Positions 16,578-25,621 of a stretch of 64,000 nucleotides of DNA are shown piece by piece. The DNA comes from Micromonospora alfalfae (lineage in GTDB: Bacteria; Actinomycetota; Actinomycetes; Mycobacteriales; Micromonosporaceae), in NCBI RefSeq assembly GCF_022230925.1, contig NZ_JAKKFH010000062.1, positions 124,001 through 188,000 of the forward strand. The letters are read 5' to 3'. Each line of letters opens with the position of its first letter. Positions within the stretch are counted from its first letter, which is position 1. The notes under the pieces were generated by a model that saw nothing but the letters and a program-made list of their open reading frames with translations, was not told the DNA's origin and searched no databases. The position numbers and the translations under genes are program-made.

Positions 16578-17717
16578 GTGAGCGGCACGCTTAGCGCCAT
16601 ACCCCTGACCGCCCGTCACGCCAGCCTGGCAGACCTGACTGCCATCCTCAATCAGCAGCAGGCCCACAAGCTCGACATCGTGGCCGGCGCTGGAATGCTG
16701 CGCGCCGAAGCCGGTCATCTGCACATCACGGGCGCAGAGCCGATCCTCACCGACACCGGCGTCACCCCCTCCGATGGGCTCTACCTGCCCACCGAAATCG
16801 GCGACGCTGGACTCGGCGAAAAACTCGGCATCCCCACCGCGTACCTGCGCAAGACCCGCGCCCAAGCTCTTCACCTCTACGACACCAACGTCAACGGCTG
16901 GCTTGATCTTCAACGCGGGAAGCGATACCTCGCCCGCTGCCTGTCCGATGGCAACGGCAGCGGAGTCCTGCGCGCCTTCCTCAGCGACGGTTACAAGATC
17001 ATCGATCACCTTGATGTCTTGATGTCGGTGTTGTCCGGCATCCGCGAGTCCGGGTTGCGGGTGGAGCTCGCGTGCGACCTGAGCGAGCGGCGCATGGTCG
17101 TCCGGGTGCACTCCGAGGCCATCAGGTCCCTCGCCCCTACCCTGCTGCGCAACTATCGCAGTCCCTTCACCGGGGCGACTGGCGCGGACAATCCGACCGT
17201 TTTCGCGGGAATCGTCTTCGCCAACAGCGAAACCGGCTCCGGTGCCATGAGCGTTACCCCTCGCATGGTCGTGGAGGTCTGCGACAACGGCGTCACCATC
17301 ACCAAGGACGTGCTTCGCGCCGTGCACCTCGGCGCGAAGATGGACGAGGGCACGATCCGGTGGAGCAACGACACCCACGAGGCAAACCTCAGTCTCATCG
17401 GCAAGCAGGCCCGCGACGCCGTACGCCGCTTCCTCGACGTCCGCTACGTTCGCCGGGCGATCGAGGAGCTTGAAGAGAAGGCGGGTCGGCGGATCCCCGA
17501 CCCCGACACCACCATTCGGGTGGTCGGGCAGCGGCTGCGTTTCACCGAGGATGAACAGCGGTTGATCCTCAACCACTTCATCGACGGTGGGGACCGCACC
17601 GCCGGGGGAATGCTGCACGCGGTCACCAGCGCGGCGCAGACGCTCAGCGACCCCGATGCAGCGTTCGACATGGAGAACGTCGGCGTACGCGCCATGGAGA
17701 TCGCGGCCACGGTCTGA
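16578..17717 (+). CDS. DUF932 family protein
   Basis: 379 residues from GTG 16578, which has GAAGGGA just upstream; the open frame extends to an ATG inside the palindrome at 16518 but lacks a ribosome site there. The sequence fits DUF932 proteins found on actinobacterial plasmids, ICEs and phages: ILNQQQAHKLDIVAGA near the N-terminus, GLGEKLGIPTAYLRK, FLSDGYKIIDHLDVL and CDLSERRMVVRV. The molecular function of DUF932 is unknown; it is a marker of mobile elements. It is first in a row with the genes at 17864 and 18554 (ParB-like), which suggests a maintenance module. Confidence 0.8.
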   Translation: MSGTLSAIPLTARHASLADLTAILNQQQAHKLDIVAGAGMLRAEAGHLHITGAEPILTDTGVTPSDGLYLPTEIGDAGLGEKLGIPTAYLRKTRAQALHLYDTNVNGWLDLQRGKRYLARCLSDGNGSGVLRAFLSDGYKIIDHLDVLMSVLSGIRESGLRVELACDLSERRMVVRVHSEAIRSLAPTLLRNYRSPFTGATGADNPTVFAGIVFANSETGSGAMSVTPRMVVEVCDNGVTITKDVLRAVHLGAKMDEGTIRWSNDTHEANLSLIGKQARDAVRRFLDVRYVRRAIEELEEKAGRRIPDPDTTIRVVGQRLRFTEDEQRLILNHFIDGGDRTAGGMLHAVTSAAQTLSDPDAAFDMENVGVRAMEIAATV

Positions 17718-17863
17718 CCGGTCTGCCGGGTGCTGCCCGCCGGCACCCGGCCCCCGGCCTCACCAGCTCATCGACGGACCGCGCCAACACCGGCCGTGCT
17801 CTGGACAGCGCACGTCCGACGCGTGCCGCCCCGTGACGTCATTCCACCGTCAATGGAGAAACC

Positions 17864-18394
17864 ATGCCCCTGTTCATCGGGCTTCCTCACGGCGTGTCAC
17901 TTCCCCGCAACCTCGCCGAGCCCGACGCCCGGCACCTCGTATCCATTCTCGCCCGCACCTTCCAATGGACCGGCCCCCTGTTCGGCCGCGCGGAGGTCGA
18001 GGCATACCTCCACGCCCAGGCAGAAGACCCCGCCAACCTCCCTGCACTAACCGACGACGATTGGCAGCGCGTGCTGGCAACTGCCGCGTGGAAGAGCCTC
18101 CTTCCCGCTGCCCGCCGCGCGATCTCCACGGCGGACATCATCGGTCGCGCCCTTCGGCAAGCCGGCCGGTGTTGCGCTGACTGCGACACCCCGATTTCCG
18201 GTCCGCCGACCGCCAATTGGGGACTGTGCCCGATCTGCTTAAACCGCGCGGCGATCAGCGACCTACAACGCCGGCCGTGCCCGGCAGGCGACGGAGCGAG
18301 CCCGCACCGCTGGGACGACAGCACATGCACCGGCTGCACCATGCCGGCCCCGCCCAACCGCCCGTACCTCACCGCGCTACCCACAGCGGCCTGA
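17864..18394 (+). CDS. Hypothetical protein with two zinc-binding-like Cys clusters
   Basis: 176 residues from ATG 17864 (MPLFIGLPHGVSLP; GGAG 6 bases upstream). The N-terminal half is helical. The C-terminal half has CCADCDTP and CPIC (a CxxC...CxxC ribbon) and then RPC, HRW, STCTGC (a second C/H-rich knuckle). It probably binds zinc and perhaps nucleic acid or protein. It sits between DUF932 and ParB-like genes on the same strand and is likely part of the same transcript. Not a family I can name. Confidence 0.6.
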   Translation: MPLFIGLPHGVSLPRNLAEPDARHLVSILARTFQWTGPLFGRAEVEAYLHAQAEDPANLPALTDDDWQRVLATAAWKSLLPAARRAISTADIIGRALRQAGRCCADCDTPISGPPTANWGLCPICLNRAAISDLQRRPCPAGDGASPHRWDDSTCTGCTMPAPPNRPYLTALPTAA

Positions 18395-18553
18395 CCGATC
18401 GGTCACCGTTCCTTAACAACTCCACAGCGCTCCGCGCGCAGCCCGCCACCGCCGCTACCGACAACTATCCCGCAAGCCCTGGCGCGCTCTGGACGGCAAC
18501 CCCAGACGCGACCGGACAACCAACACACCCACAGCCCGAAGGGAGCACGAACC

Positions 18554-20260
18554 GTGCTTACGGAAACCGCACCCGCACAGCAGCTCGACCCGCCGGTTGA
18601 GACCGAGGCCCCGAACGACCCCCAAGACGCCGCACCCCTGACCGAAGCCAACGGAGCAACCGCTACCGATGTGGGCGTCGAGGAGACCGACGAGGCCCAG
18701 GAAGCCCCCGCCCTGCCCGGCCGGCACTGCATGGTCCGGGTCAAGAACATCCAGCCGAACCCCGGCAACGCCCGCGACGATGCGCAGGCCCTGCCCGGCA
18801 TCGTGCAGAACCTGCACCAGGACGGCGTTCGCGGCCTCCTCTCACCCCTCATCGTCGTCCCGCTCGGACCGGACGAGGACGGCCCGTATCTGATCATCGA
18901 CGGCGAGCAGCGCTACTGGTCCGCCGTCGAGGCGAACCAGAAATGGATCCAGGTCATCGTTCGCGAGGACCTGGCCGCCAACCGCGAACAGATCATCAGC
19001 ATGCTTCGGCAGGTTCACCGCACGGAACTCACCGCCACCCAGCAGGCAAGAGCCATCGAACAACTCGCCCTCGACGGCATGAACGACGAGGACATCGCCC
19101 AGCGCACCGGCTACCAACCCGAGCAAATCAAGGCCGGCCGGCGACTTGCCACCCTGGACAAGCGCACCGCCGAGCGCACGCACACCCTCGGGCTCGACCT
19201 CACCCAGGTCGCCGCGCTCGCCGAATTCGCCGACGAGCCCGATCGCGTCGAAGCCCTGCTCAAGGAGGCCGAAGAAGGTCCATACGCGTTCGCCCGTGCC
19301 GTGGAGCACTATCGCGGCACCCGCGCCGCCATCGCCGCAGAGGCGGCCCGCCGCGCCGAACTCGTCACCGCCGGGGTGACCTTGCTGTCCGAACACCCTC
19401 GGTACAACGACCCCAAGATCAAGGAAGTTACCGACCTGCGCGACGCCGAGGGCAACCGCGTCGAAGCCGAGGCGCACAGCGACTGCCCCGGACACGCTGT
19501 GCGGCTCTTCCTCGCCTACGACGACCGACTGTCGGAGACGAGCTACTGCGCCGACTGGCGCAAGTACGGCCATGCCCTTCCCGCCCACGCTGTCACCTCC
19601 ACTCGCAGCGGTCCCATGACCGAGCAGGAGAAGGCGGAACGGCGACTGGTCATCGGGAACAACAAGGCCATGGAGATCGCCAACACGGTCCGCCGCGAAT
19701 GGCTGGCCACGTTCCTGACCGCCAAGACCCCACCCAAGGGCACGGCGAAGCTGATCGCGGAGATGCTGGCCGACTCCGGTTACATCCTCTCGACCTGGGT
19801 CAACGGCGGCCGGAAAATGCTCGACGACCTTCTGTCGCCCGGCAAGGCCAAGCGGCCCGGCACCAAGCGCGTTCCCGCCCGGGGCGTCAGCGACGGCCGC
19901 TACTCCGTCATCTCCCTCGCGGCCATCGCCGCCGCCAACGAAAGCGGCATCACCCGATCCTCGTGGCGGGCACCCGACCCGGCAGTCGGCAAGTGGTTGC
20001 AGTGGTGCGTCGCTAACGGCTTCCAGGTCGGCGAGGTCGAACAGCTCATCATCGACGCCAGCGCCAACCACACGAAGCAGCGCGCCAGCCTCAGCGTCGT
20101 CGCCGCCCCAGAGCCCGACGAACTGCTGATCGGAGGCGACGCCGACACCATCGACAGCAGCACCAACGCGGACGGACCGGACGAGGGGCCGACCCGCGCC
20201 CTCCGGGACGACAGCGACGAGCCCTCGGGCTCCGAGCTGGACACCACGCTCGCCGCATAA
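18554..20260 (+). CDS. ParB/RepB/Spo0J-like protein
   Basis: 568 residues from GTG 18554 (ribosome site GAAGGGAG). The ParB N-domain is visible at about 60-130: IQPNPGNARDD, then LIVVPLGPDEDGPYLIIDGE and QRYWSA, where ParB CTPases usually have GERR. A central HTH follows (TATQQARAIEQLALDGMNDE then DIAQRTGYQPEQIKAGRR). The C-terminal 250 residues are extra and end in an acidic, Ser/Asp-rich tail. ParB proteins load onto parS sites and partition DNA with a ParA; here no ParA gene is adjacent. This long version, next to DUF932, is typical of actinobacterial mobile elements and may act as a regulator instead. Confidence 0.8.
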   Translation: MLTETAPAQQLDPPVETEAPNDPQDAAPLTEANGATATDVGVEETDEAQEAPALPGRHCMVRVKNIQPNPGNARDDAQALPGIVQNLHQDGVRGLLSPLIVVPLGPDEDGPYLIIDGEQRYWSAVEANQKWIQVIVREDLAANREQIISMLRQVHRTELTATQQARAIEQLALDGMNDEDIAQRTGYQPEQIKAGRRLATLDKRTAERTHTLGLDLTQVAALAEFADEPDRVEALLKEAEEGPYAFARAVEHYRGTRAAIAAEAARRAELVTAGVTLLSEHPRYNDPKIKEVTDLRDAEGNRVEAEAHSDCPGHAVRLFLAYDDRLSETSYCADWRKYGHALPAHAVTSTRSGPMTEQEKAERRLVIGNNKAMEIANTVRREWLATFLTAKTPPKGTAKLIAEMLADSGYILSTWVNGGRKMLDDLLSPGKAKRPGTKRVPARGVSDGRYSVISLAAIAAANESGITRSSWRAPDPAVGKWLQWCVANGFQVGEVEQLIIDASANHTKQRASLSVVAAPEPDELLIGGDADTIDSSTNADGPDEGPTRALRDDSDEPSGSELDTTLAA

Positions 20261-20264
20261 ACCT

Positions 20265-20298
20265 GCCGGTCGGGGGCCATACCAGGCCCCCGGCCGGC
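20265..20298 (+). terminator. Terminator hairpin after parB-like gene
   Basis: GGGGGCC (20272-20278), 6-base loop, GGCCCCC (20285-20291), extended outward by a GCCGGTC/GGCCGGC stem with one G-U pair. It lies 5 bases after the parB-like stop codon. Confidence 0.7.
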
Positions 20299-20598
20299 AC
20301 GGCCACCAAGGCCGCGACGGCCCTGCCCCGCCCCTGGTCGTTCTCCGGCCAGCACCGCTAGACCTCACACGCAGTGCCGAAGCCGGGGCGCATCGAGCGC
20401 CCCGGCTCCGACAAGGAGCGCTCACGCGCCGCCCCCTCGCCTCCCCCGGCTCGGCGCTCACCCGCCGTCCGACCGGCACTCAATGCCCACGTGGCCCGAG
20501 GCCACGCCCCGAACGGACCGCCATGCCTCGCAAGTCCCACCCTCCCGCCCAGGACCGGGCAGCTCTGCCGACCATTTGCACGTTGTCCAATACTCCGG

Positions 20599-20872
20599 AG
20601 GCATCAATCCTCATGGTGCGCAGATCATCTTCACCACGCACGACATCGGGCTACTCGGCCGACACCAGAACATACGACTCGCCCGGGACCAGGTCTGGCT
20701 GACCGAGAAAGACCAGGCAGGCGCAACCCGGCTCTACCCGCTGACGGAGTTCAGAGTTCGCAACGCCTTGGACGATGTCGCAGGCAGGTACCTCAAAGGC
20801 CGCTACGGAGCGGTCCCCTTCTTTGACAAGGAACGCCTACTCGGGCCAAGCCCCACCGAGCAGTCGGATTGA
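20599..20872 (+). pseudogene. C-terminal remnant of an AAA-family (AAA15-like) ATPase
   Basis: The frame gives INPHGAQIIFTTHDIGLLG, the H-loop region of ABC/AAA15-type ATPases, then ARDQVWLTEKDQAGATRLYP and FRVRNALDDVAGRYLKGRYG, the usual C-terminus of ATPases related to abortive-infection proteins. Upstream of about 20599 the homology-like pattern stops, and the N-terminal Walker A region is missing, so the gene is truncated. It suggests that a defence-type ATPase once lay here. Confidence 0.65.
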
Positions 20873-21149
20873 CGCGCAACGTACCCACCTCAAGCGGGGA
20901 ACCCGCCACGCACCAGGACCAGGACCAGCCTGCCATAACGACAACAACTCCATCCGACGCTCCGCAGCTGCTTCCGATCCCCGTCAAACCAGCCTTGGAC
21001 TCCGGTCCGCGCCGGTACAGACCGCTGCTCCCGCAGACACCGGCCGACCCGGCCACTCGCTCCGCTCGCAACCAGCCGCATCGGCCTGCCAGCTCCGCCG
21101 TCCGTTGACCATCGAGCGAAGCCGCCGCACCCCAACCGCCGCCCGCACG

Positions 21150-21202
21150 TAGACAACGCACCGGGAAGCGGGTATAGTAATAGTTGCTCTGATGGGAAGG
21201 CG
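21150..21202 (+). promoter_or_regulatory. Shared promoter/leader cassette, copy 1
   Basis: -35 TAGACA (21150-21155), 17 bases, -10 TATAGT (21173-21178), then AATAGTTG and a leader with GGG-AAGGCGAA-CCC. It drives the 21245 gene, which starts 67 bases after the -10. Related copies lie at 23052, 24733, 26537 and 27329. Confidence 0.8.
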
Positions 21203-21244
21203 AACCCACACCGGAATTCACACACCTGCCCCAAGGAGTTAGAC

Positions 21245-21688
21245 ATGCCGCCCACTCCCCTCACCGACCCCGAACGCACGACGGCACGCCACCTGCCGCT
21301 GTGTGGTCACTGGCAGTGCGCCGCGACGCCGCCCCAGCCACTCGACGCACGGGCAGACGTGGTGTTGATCCGCGACTGCGCCGGCCGACAGCACCTGTTC
21401 CGCGACGGCACCGACCACGGCCTGGTCCTCAACGCCGATGGCGACCATTGGTCGCTGACCCGCGAGCGGTACGCCCACGTCACATCGGCCGACGGCGAGC
21501 GCTGGGAACTGGTGGCCGATCCGATGCCCGTGTGCGTCGGGGGCTGGAACGCACTGCGACGCGAGTATGTGGCACAGCACCTGCCGAGCGGGCGGACCAT
21601 CGCGCACTGGGACACCCAGTACGGGCTACTCGCCCGGACCGCCCGCCGATACCTTCACCTCGCCGCTCGCGGGCCATCGAGCCAGTGA
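21245..21688 (+). CDS. Hypothetical protein of the cassette set
   Basis: 147 residues from ATG 21245 (AAGGAG 7 bases upstream). It contains HLPLCGHWQCAAT, then a beta-rich middle (DVVLIRDCAGRQHLFRDGTD, NADGDHWSLTRERYAHVT). No signal or membrane span and no known catalytic motif. It is the first of five genes with the shared promoter/leader and is closed by a strong hairpin, so it is probably transcribed alone. Confidence 0.6.
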   Translation: MPPTPLTDPERTTARHLPLCGHWQCAATPPQPLDARADVVLIRDCAGRQHLFRDGTDHGLVLNADGDHWSLTRERYAHVTSADGERWELVADPMPVCVGGWNALRREYVAQHLPSGRTIAHWDTQYGLLARTARRYLHLAARGPSSQ

Positions 21689-21761
21689 CGCCCGCCGGCC
21701 TACCGTCACCCGACCGCGCGGCACCACCGCTCACACCACCGCGCGACGGCGGGCAGGGCAA

Positions 21762-21798
21762 CGGCCGGGGGGTTAGTTTGGCGAACTCCCCCCGGCCG
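21762..21798 (+). terminator. Hairpin after the 21245 gene
   Basis: GGCCGGGGGG pairs with CCCCCCGGCC, with an inner AGTT/AACT stem and a small bulge. The stem is very GC-rich, with no T run. Confidence 0.65.
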
Positions 21799-21893
21799 CC
21801 TGGTGCCGACGCCACACAGGCCCCCAAAGGCCCATACGCCGAACACGTGCCGCCCATCCTACGACACCCGTCACCGGCCATCGGAGCAAGAAA

Positions 21894-22646
21894 GTGATCA
21901 ACGGACGTGTCGGGCGGCTCGCGCAGCCCCTACGGCCGCCCAACCGGCCGATGCGGCATCATCGGCGCATGCCCACCCGCAATCCCGACGACAGCAGCCG
22001 CGTAGGCCGTGCCGAGGCCGCAACGATGCTCGGCATCTCCCTCAGCCACCTGGACAAGCTCTACGGCGAGCGGGCCACCAACGGCTTTCCCGAACGCGTC
22101 GACGGCACCACATGGCTCGCCGAAAGCATCGCCTCCTACCAGCTGCCCCGAGTCAGAGCCCGACGCGCCGCGAGCGCCGCCGTAGACCGCAGCGGCGATC
22201 CCGACGAGCTCGTGAACAGCACCACCGTCGCGCGCATGCTGGGCTACCAAAGCGCCGATTCACTGCAAGGACAAAACCGAATCTGGCCGCTCCTGCTTGA
22301 GCGCGTCGACGACGAATCCCTCACCCCCACCGGCCGCAAGCGCCGGCGCTGGAAGCGCCGCACCGTGTGGGACATCGCCGACAGCCGCACCGGGCAAGGC
22401 GCACCCCACACCGGACGCCCCCGCGCCACACCCCAAGGCCACCCCGACCGCTCCGGTGATCCCGATGAACTCGTCGGCGCCCCCGAGGCCGCACGCGTCC
22501 TCGGATACAACAGCCCGAACGCCCTGCCCGACGACGTGCTTCGTCAAGCCGACGAAGACAACGTCGGCCCCAGAGGCCGCCACCGCCGCAGGTGGAGGCG
22601 CGCGACGCTGTGGGCGATCCTGGATCAAGCAGAGCAGCGCCGGTAG
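21894..22646 (+). CDS. Tandem HTH DNA-binding protein, GDPDEL-repeat family
   Basis: 250 residues from GTG 21894, which has GGAG 7 bases upstream; ATG 21969 (MPTRNPDDSSRVG) is an alternative without a ribosome site. Three similar units are visible: VGRAEAATMLGISLSHLDKL, SGDPDELVNSTTVARMLGYQ and SGDPDELVGAPEAARVLGYN, each looking like a MerR/excisionase-type HTH followed by a basic KRRRWKRRTVWDI or RRRWRRATLWAI segment. A three-domain layout would read a long or repeated DNA site. The related two-unit protein is at 15397. Candidate regulator of the cassette promoters, by position only. Confidence 0.65.
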   Translation: MINGRVGRLAQPLRPPNRPMRHHRRMPTRNPDDSSRVGRAEAATMLGISLSHLDKLYGERATNGFPERVDGTTWLAESIASYQLPRVRARRAASAAVDRSGDPDELVNSTTVARMLGYQSADSLQGQNRIWPLLLERVDDESLTPTGRKRRRWKRRTVWDIADSRTGQGAPHTGRPRATPQGHPDRSGDPDELVGAPEAARVLGYNSPNALPDDVLRQADEDNVGPRGRHRRRWRRATLWAILDQAEQRR

Positions 22647-22700
22647 CTCGCCCAACGGAACTCGAATCCGGCAACACTCACACCAATCATCGAGTGCCGC

Positions 22701-23138
22701 CGGGTTTCAGGCCCGGTCCTAGCGGACCGGAAACCGGAAGCGGCCTGCGGCCGCACTGCTCAAAACCCCTTCTCCTTCGGTGGGGGCCGAACAGGCTAGC
22801 GACGTGCTCGCTCCGGTCAAGTCCGGCCGCGGCTCGCAAAACATCATGCACACCCCGCATGATCTTTTCCTCGAAACCCCGCGCCCAGACTTGACCTCCA
22901 CTGCGCGCGCCACGGGTCGAGTGAACTCGCCCCCACCGCCGGAAGAAGTGGGGGGACGCGCCACGACCGCACCCCGCGCGCTGGTCGGCGTACCCGCCGG
23001 CATCCACTTTTCAAGGTCATAAAATCCGATGTCCGAACAGGCCAAACAGGGTAGCCACAGGACGCCAAACCGGGTAGAGTAATAGTTGTTCGGAGGGGAC
23101 GGCGAACCCCCACCGCACACCACACAAACCCCCAACCA
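22701..23138 (+). repeat. 438-bp direct repeat, copy 1
   Basis: Bases 22701-23138 and 26186-26623 appear identical at an offset of 3,485. The unit begins with a terminator-like hairpin (CCGGTCC-tagc-GGACCGG at 22713-22730, outer GGTTT/AAACC), continues through about 330 noncoding bases, and ends with the promoter/leader cassette, just before the ribosome site of the next gene. The copies diverge 10 bases before one start codon (23148) and 14 before the other (26637). Confidence 0.9.
23052..23112 (+). promoter_or_regulatory. Shared promoter/leader cassette, copy 2
   Basis: -35 TAGCCA (23052-23057), 17 bases, -10 TAGAGT (23075-23080), AATAGTTGTTC and a GGGG-ACGGCGAA-CCCC leader hairpin. Both hexamers carry one change from the consensus of the other copies. 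It precedes the gene at 23148. Confidence 0.8.
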
Positions 23139-23147
23139 AGGAGACGC

Positions 23148-24665
23148 ATGGGCACCAATGACGACGCCCCGCCGATCATGGAAGAGTACGGCTGCGCCAC
23201 CTGCGGCCTATCCCTGACGGCTATCACCAGTAGGGACGAGGTGTTCTTTCTCCACCCCGGCCGCAACGCGGAGGACCACGACCCCGACCCGGTCCCACTG
23301 GCGCAACTTGCCAACTGGCAGCCCGTGTGCGACTTCTGCTCGGCACCGCACCCCGTGGCAACCTTCACCTTCGAAAACGTCGACCTAGCCGTATCAACCG
23401 ACAGCGCCGATGCACAGTTGCACAACTTCGGCAACAAGTGGAACGCGTGCGAGGCGTGTGCGCGCCTGGTCGAGCAGCGGAACCCCGAAGGTCTCACCCA
23501 ACGCGCCTACAAGCGGTTTCTCCGCAAGGGCCACACCATTAATCTGCAAGTGCTGCGGTCCATGCACCAAGCGTTATTCACCGCGACGCCCACCACGCCC
23601 GTACGGCAGCCGATCGCGTCGGTCGGCAGCGCCACTCATCGCGGCAACGCCAGCGGCGACGACACCGCCCCCGCTCCCGAGGTGCGGTCACTCCGCCCGC
23701 AGATGCTGCCAAAGGTGCGGGACAGGCTTGTGCGCTTCTGGCGGACCGCCGGCCCGGCATTCCTGCTTGACGCCCTCGCCCGAGGCCACACGTACAAGGT
23801 GCCCGGACACATGTCCCCTGGCGCTGCCCTCGACGCGCCGGCTGCCACCGTCGACCACCGCAACCCCGAGCCACTACGGCAGTACGCCGCCCTCATGGCC
23901 AACCACGCGGAGGACGCGCGCATCTTCTGGATCGACCCCGACTTCACCGCCCTGGCCGCGCATGCGGCACGCGATCTGCCTGACGTTCGCATCGAACAGG
24001 TGGAGCTGCCCGCCCCCAACGGGCTGCTCATCTGGCACACGCCGATCTACCAGCCGACCGATCCGGCATCCTGCCTAGTAATTCCGGTCATCGCCGCACA
24101 GTGGGGACCAGTGCCCGGCGGCATCTGGACCACGTTCTACACCCACGCCGAATGGATCATGAGAGGCGAGCGGCTCACGGAAACCCGGATGCAGAATTTC
24201 CGCGAGAAAGTCGGCTGGCTAATCCCCATAAGCACTGGGGAAGGGCTGCGTTTTGGCCAGCCCTACGCGCCCGCCAGCGAAGAGACGCGCCTCATGCTGT
24301 GCTCCCTGATCGCTACGTGGATCCTCACCACGCAGCCTGACGCGGAGGTCACTGACGAGCCAGCCGACAAGGCAACCCGCAGGGCGTACCAACGCGCCAA
24401 CCGGCCCGCCCCACTCGTGCGACTCGTGCGACTGCGCCGCAAGCAGCAGCCACGACGCGACACCACCGACGACACGCCCACGCGCGTCTACACCCGCCGA
24501 TGGTGGGTCAAAGGGTTCTACCGAGAGCAGCCCTACGGCCCAGGCCGCGCGCTGCGCCGCCGCACCTACGTACGCCCGCACATTAAGGGGCCGGACGACG
24601 CGCCGCTCATCCTGAACCAACAGGTACACGTGCTCGGCAACCCCAGGAACCAGAACGAGCAGTGA
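23148..24665 (+). CDS. Large hypothetical protein with N-terminal Cys-pair motifs
   Basis: 505 residues from ATG 23148 (AAGGAG upstream). The N-terminal 110 residues carry four Cys pairs or near pairs: YGCATCGLS, VCDFCSAPH, NACEACARL, which could form zinc ribbons. The middle has ARIFWIDPDFTALAAHAARD and PIYQPTDPASCLVIPVIAAQ, and a beta-rich segment (GGIWTTFYTHAEWIMRGERL). The C-terminus is basic (RLRRKQQPRRDT, RRWWVKGFYREQPYGPGRAL). Related large hypothetical proteins occur on actinobacterial mobile elements. Function unknown; the basic tail and ribbons suggest nucleic-acid contact. Confidence 0.6.
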   Translation: MGTNDDAPPIMEEYGCATCGLSLTAITSRDEVFFLHPGRNAEDHDPDPVPLAQLANWQPVCDFCSAPHPVATFTFENVDLAVSTDSADAQLHNFGNKWNACEACARLVEQRNPEGLTQRAYKRFLRKGHTINLQVLRSMHQALFTATPTTPVRQPIASVGSATHRGNASGDDTAPAPEVRSLRPQMLPKVRDRLVRFWRTAGPAFLLDALARGHTYKVPGHMSPGAALDAPAATVDHRNPEPLRQYAALMANHAEDARIFWIDPDFTALAAHAARDLPDVRIEQVELPAPNGLLIWHTPIYQPTDPASCLVIPVIAAQWGPVPGGIWTTFYTHAEWIMRGERLTETRMQNFREKVGWLIPISTGEGLRFGQPYAPASEETRLMLCSLIATWILTTQPDAEVTDEPADKATRRAYQRANRPAPLVRLVRLRRKQQPRRDTTDDTPTRVYTRRWWVKGFYREQPYGPGRALRRRTYVRPHIKGPDDAPLILNQQVHVLGNPRNQNEQ

Positions 24666-24669
24666 CAGC

Positions 24670-24706
24670 GACCGGGGGGAGTCGCCGCACGCGACTCCCC
24701 CCGGTC
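24670..24706 (+). terminator. Perfect 16-bp hairpin after the 23148 gene
   Basis: GACCGGGGGGAGTCGC (24670-24685) pairs perfectly with GCGACTCCCCCCGGTC (24691-24706) around a 5-base loop, directly after the stop codon. A very strong intrinsic terminator-type stem. Confidence 0.8.
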
Positions 24707-24732
24707 GCCCCACTCGTCCCAGGCTATCCAAA

Positions 24733-24797
24733 TAGACACCCGGGCATTAACCGGGTATAGTAATAGTTGTTCAGGTGGGACGGCGAACCCCACCAGG
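24733..24797 (+). promoter_or_regulatory. Shared promoter/leader cassette, copy 3
   Basis: -35 TAGACA (24733-24738), 17 bases, -10 TATAGT (24756-24761), AATAGTTGTTC, then GGTGGG-ACGGCGAACC-CCACC leader hairpin. It drives the 24825 gene. This copy is the cleanest match to the consensus. Confidence 0.85.
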
Positions 24798-24824
24798 ACA
24801 ACCGCCAAACCCCAAGGAGATTTC

Positions 24825-25535
24825 GTGAGCAGACATCGACTCGACGCCCTGCCCAACCGGGGCGGCTACACCGTGGTTGTGGGGTGGGATCGTCCGCTAG
24901 ACAGCTACTTCGCCCAGGTGATCAACGAGGGTGAGCTGAACGAGGACAACCCCGACTACATGCCGCTTTGGCTCGGCGCGGACACGCGTATCACCGACCC
25001 GTACACGATCATCGAGGCAGTGCGTCCGTACGCCGTCATCCCCGACACCCTGCGCGCCGACCTTGAGGCGGATCGAGCCTGGGAGGGCACCCGCGACCAG
25101 CCCGGATTCGCGCGGACAGCCCCGGTCGTCCCCGGCCCGGCCCCCCTCGAAACGTCGGGAAAACTGTTCTACACAACCGCCAGCGGAACCCTGGCCACCT
25201 GCGCCCTACGGGTGTACCGCACCGGCATCTTTTCCGTTGCGGTGGTCGTCACCGACGTACCCTCCCGCACTCCGTCACGAACGCAGCGACTCATCCGCGC
25301 ACTGGCCCGCCGGACCAACCCGCAGCGAGCACCAATCACGGAGCACGCCTCCACCATCCATGCCCTGTTGCGCGTCACCTTCGACGGGCAGGAGGTCGAG
25401 CACATCGAGTGCACGCCGCATCAGACCGGCGAGGTCTTCCACGCGTTCAGCGTCGCCGACGACGGCAGCACGACCCGCGAGGCGATCCCGCCTGACGACA
25501 TGGTCCACCGCTTCGGCTCGGACATCACTCGATAG
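24825..25535 (+). CDS. Hypothetical protein of the cassette set
   Basis: 236 residues from GTG 24825 (AAGGAG upstream). The N-terminus reads RLDALPNRGGYTVVVGWDRP and DSYFAQVINEGELNEDNPDY; later there are beta-rich stretches (CALRVYRTGIFSVAVVVTDV). No membrane span, signal or catalytic motif is recognised. It has its own cassette promoter; a hairpin (25574-25598) separates it from the next gene, but the 87-base gap means partial read-through is possible. Confidence 0.6.
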   Translation: MSRHRLDALPNRGGYTVVVGWDRPLDSYFAQVINEGELNEDNPDYMPLWLGADTRITDPYTIIEAVRPYAVIPDTLRADLEADRAWEGTRDQPGFARTAPVVPGPAPLETSGKLFYTTASGTLATCALRVYRTGIFSVAVVVTDVPSRTPSRTQRLIRALARRTNPQRAPITEHASTIHALLRVTFDGQEVEHIECTPHQTGEVFHAFSVADDGSTTREAIPPDDMVHRFGSDITR

Positions 25536-25573
25536 GCCGGGCGACGCCCACCCCAGCTCTCCGACCGCCAGGA

Positions 25574-25598
25574 TGCCGGCCGGACGACCCGGCCGGCA
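25574..25598 (+). terminator. Hairpin between the 24825 and 25622 genes
   Basis: TGCCGGCCGG (25574-25583) pairs perfectly with CCGGCCGGCA (25589-25598), with a 5-base loop and no T run. It may attenuate more than terminate, because no cassette promoter precedes the 25622 gene. Confidence 0.55.
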
Positions 25599-25621
25599 CC
25601 ACATAGCCCGAAAGACTCCCC

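Noticed and set aside
16500..17618. 372-codon minus-strand frame opposite DUF932
   Set aside because: Antisense shadow of a recognised gene; no ribosome site.
18842..20479. 545-codon minus-strand frame opposite parB
   Set aside because: It is the antisense shadow of a clearly coding ParB-like gene; its amino acid composition is Gly/Val-rich noise.
22736..23040. Noncoding part of the direct repeat as a possible CRISPR or small ORF
   Set aside because: No short regularly spaced repeats; 80-codon frames have no ribosome site.
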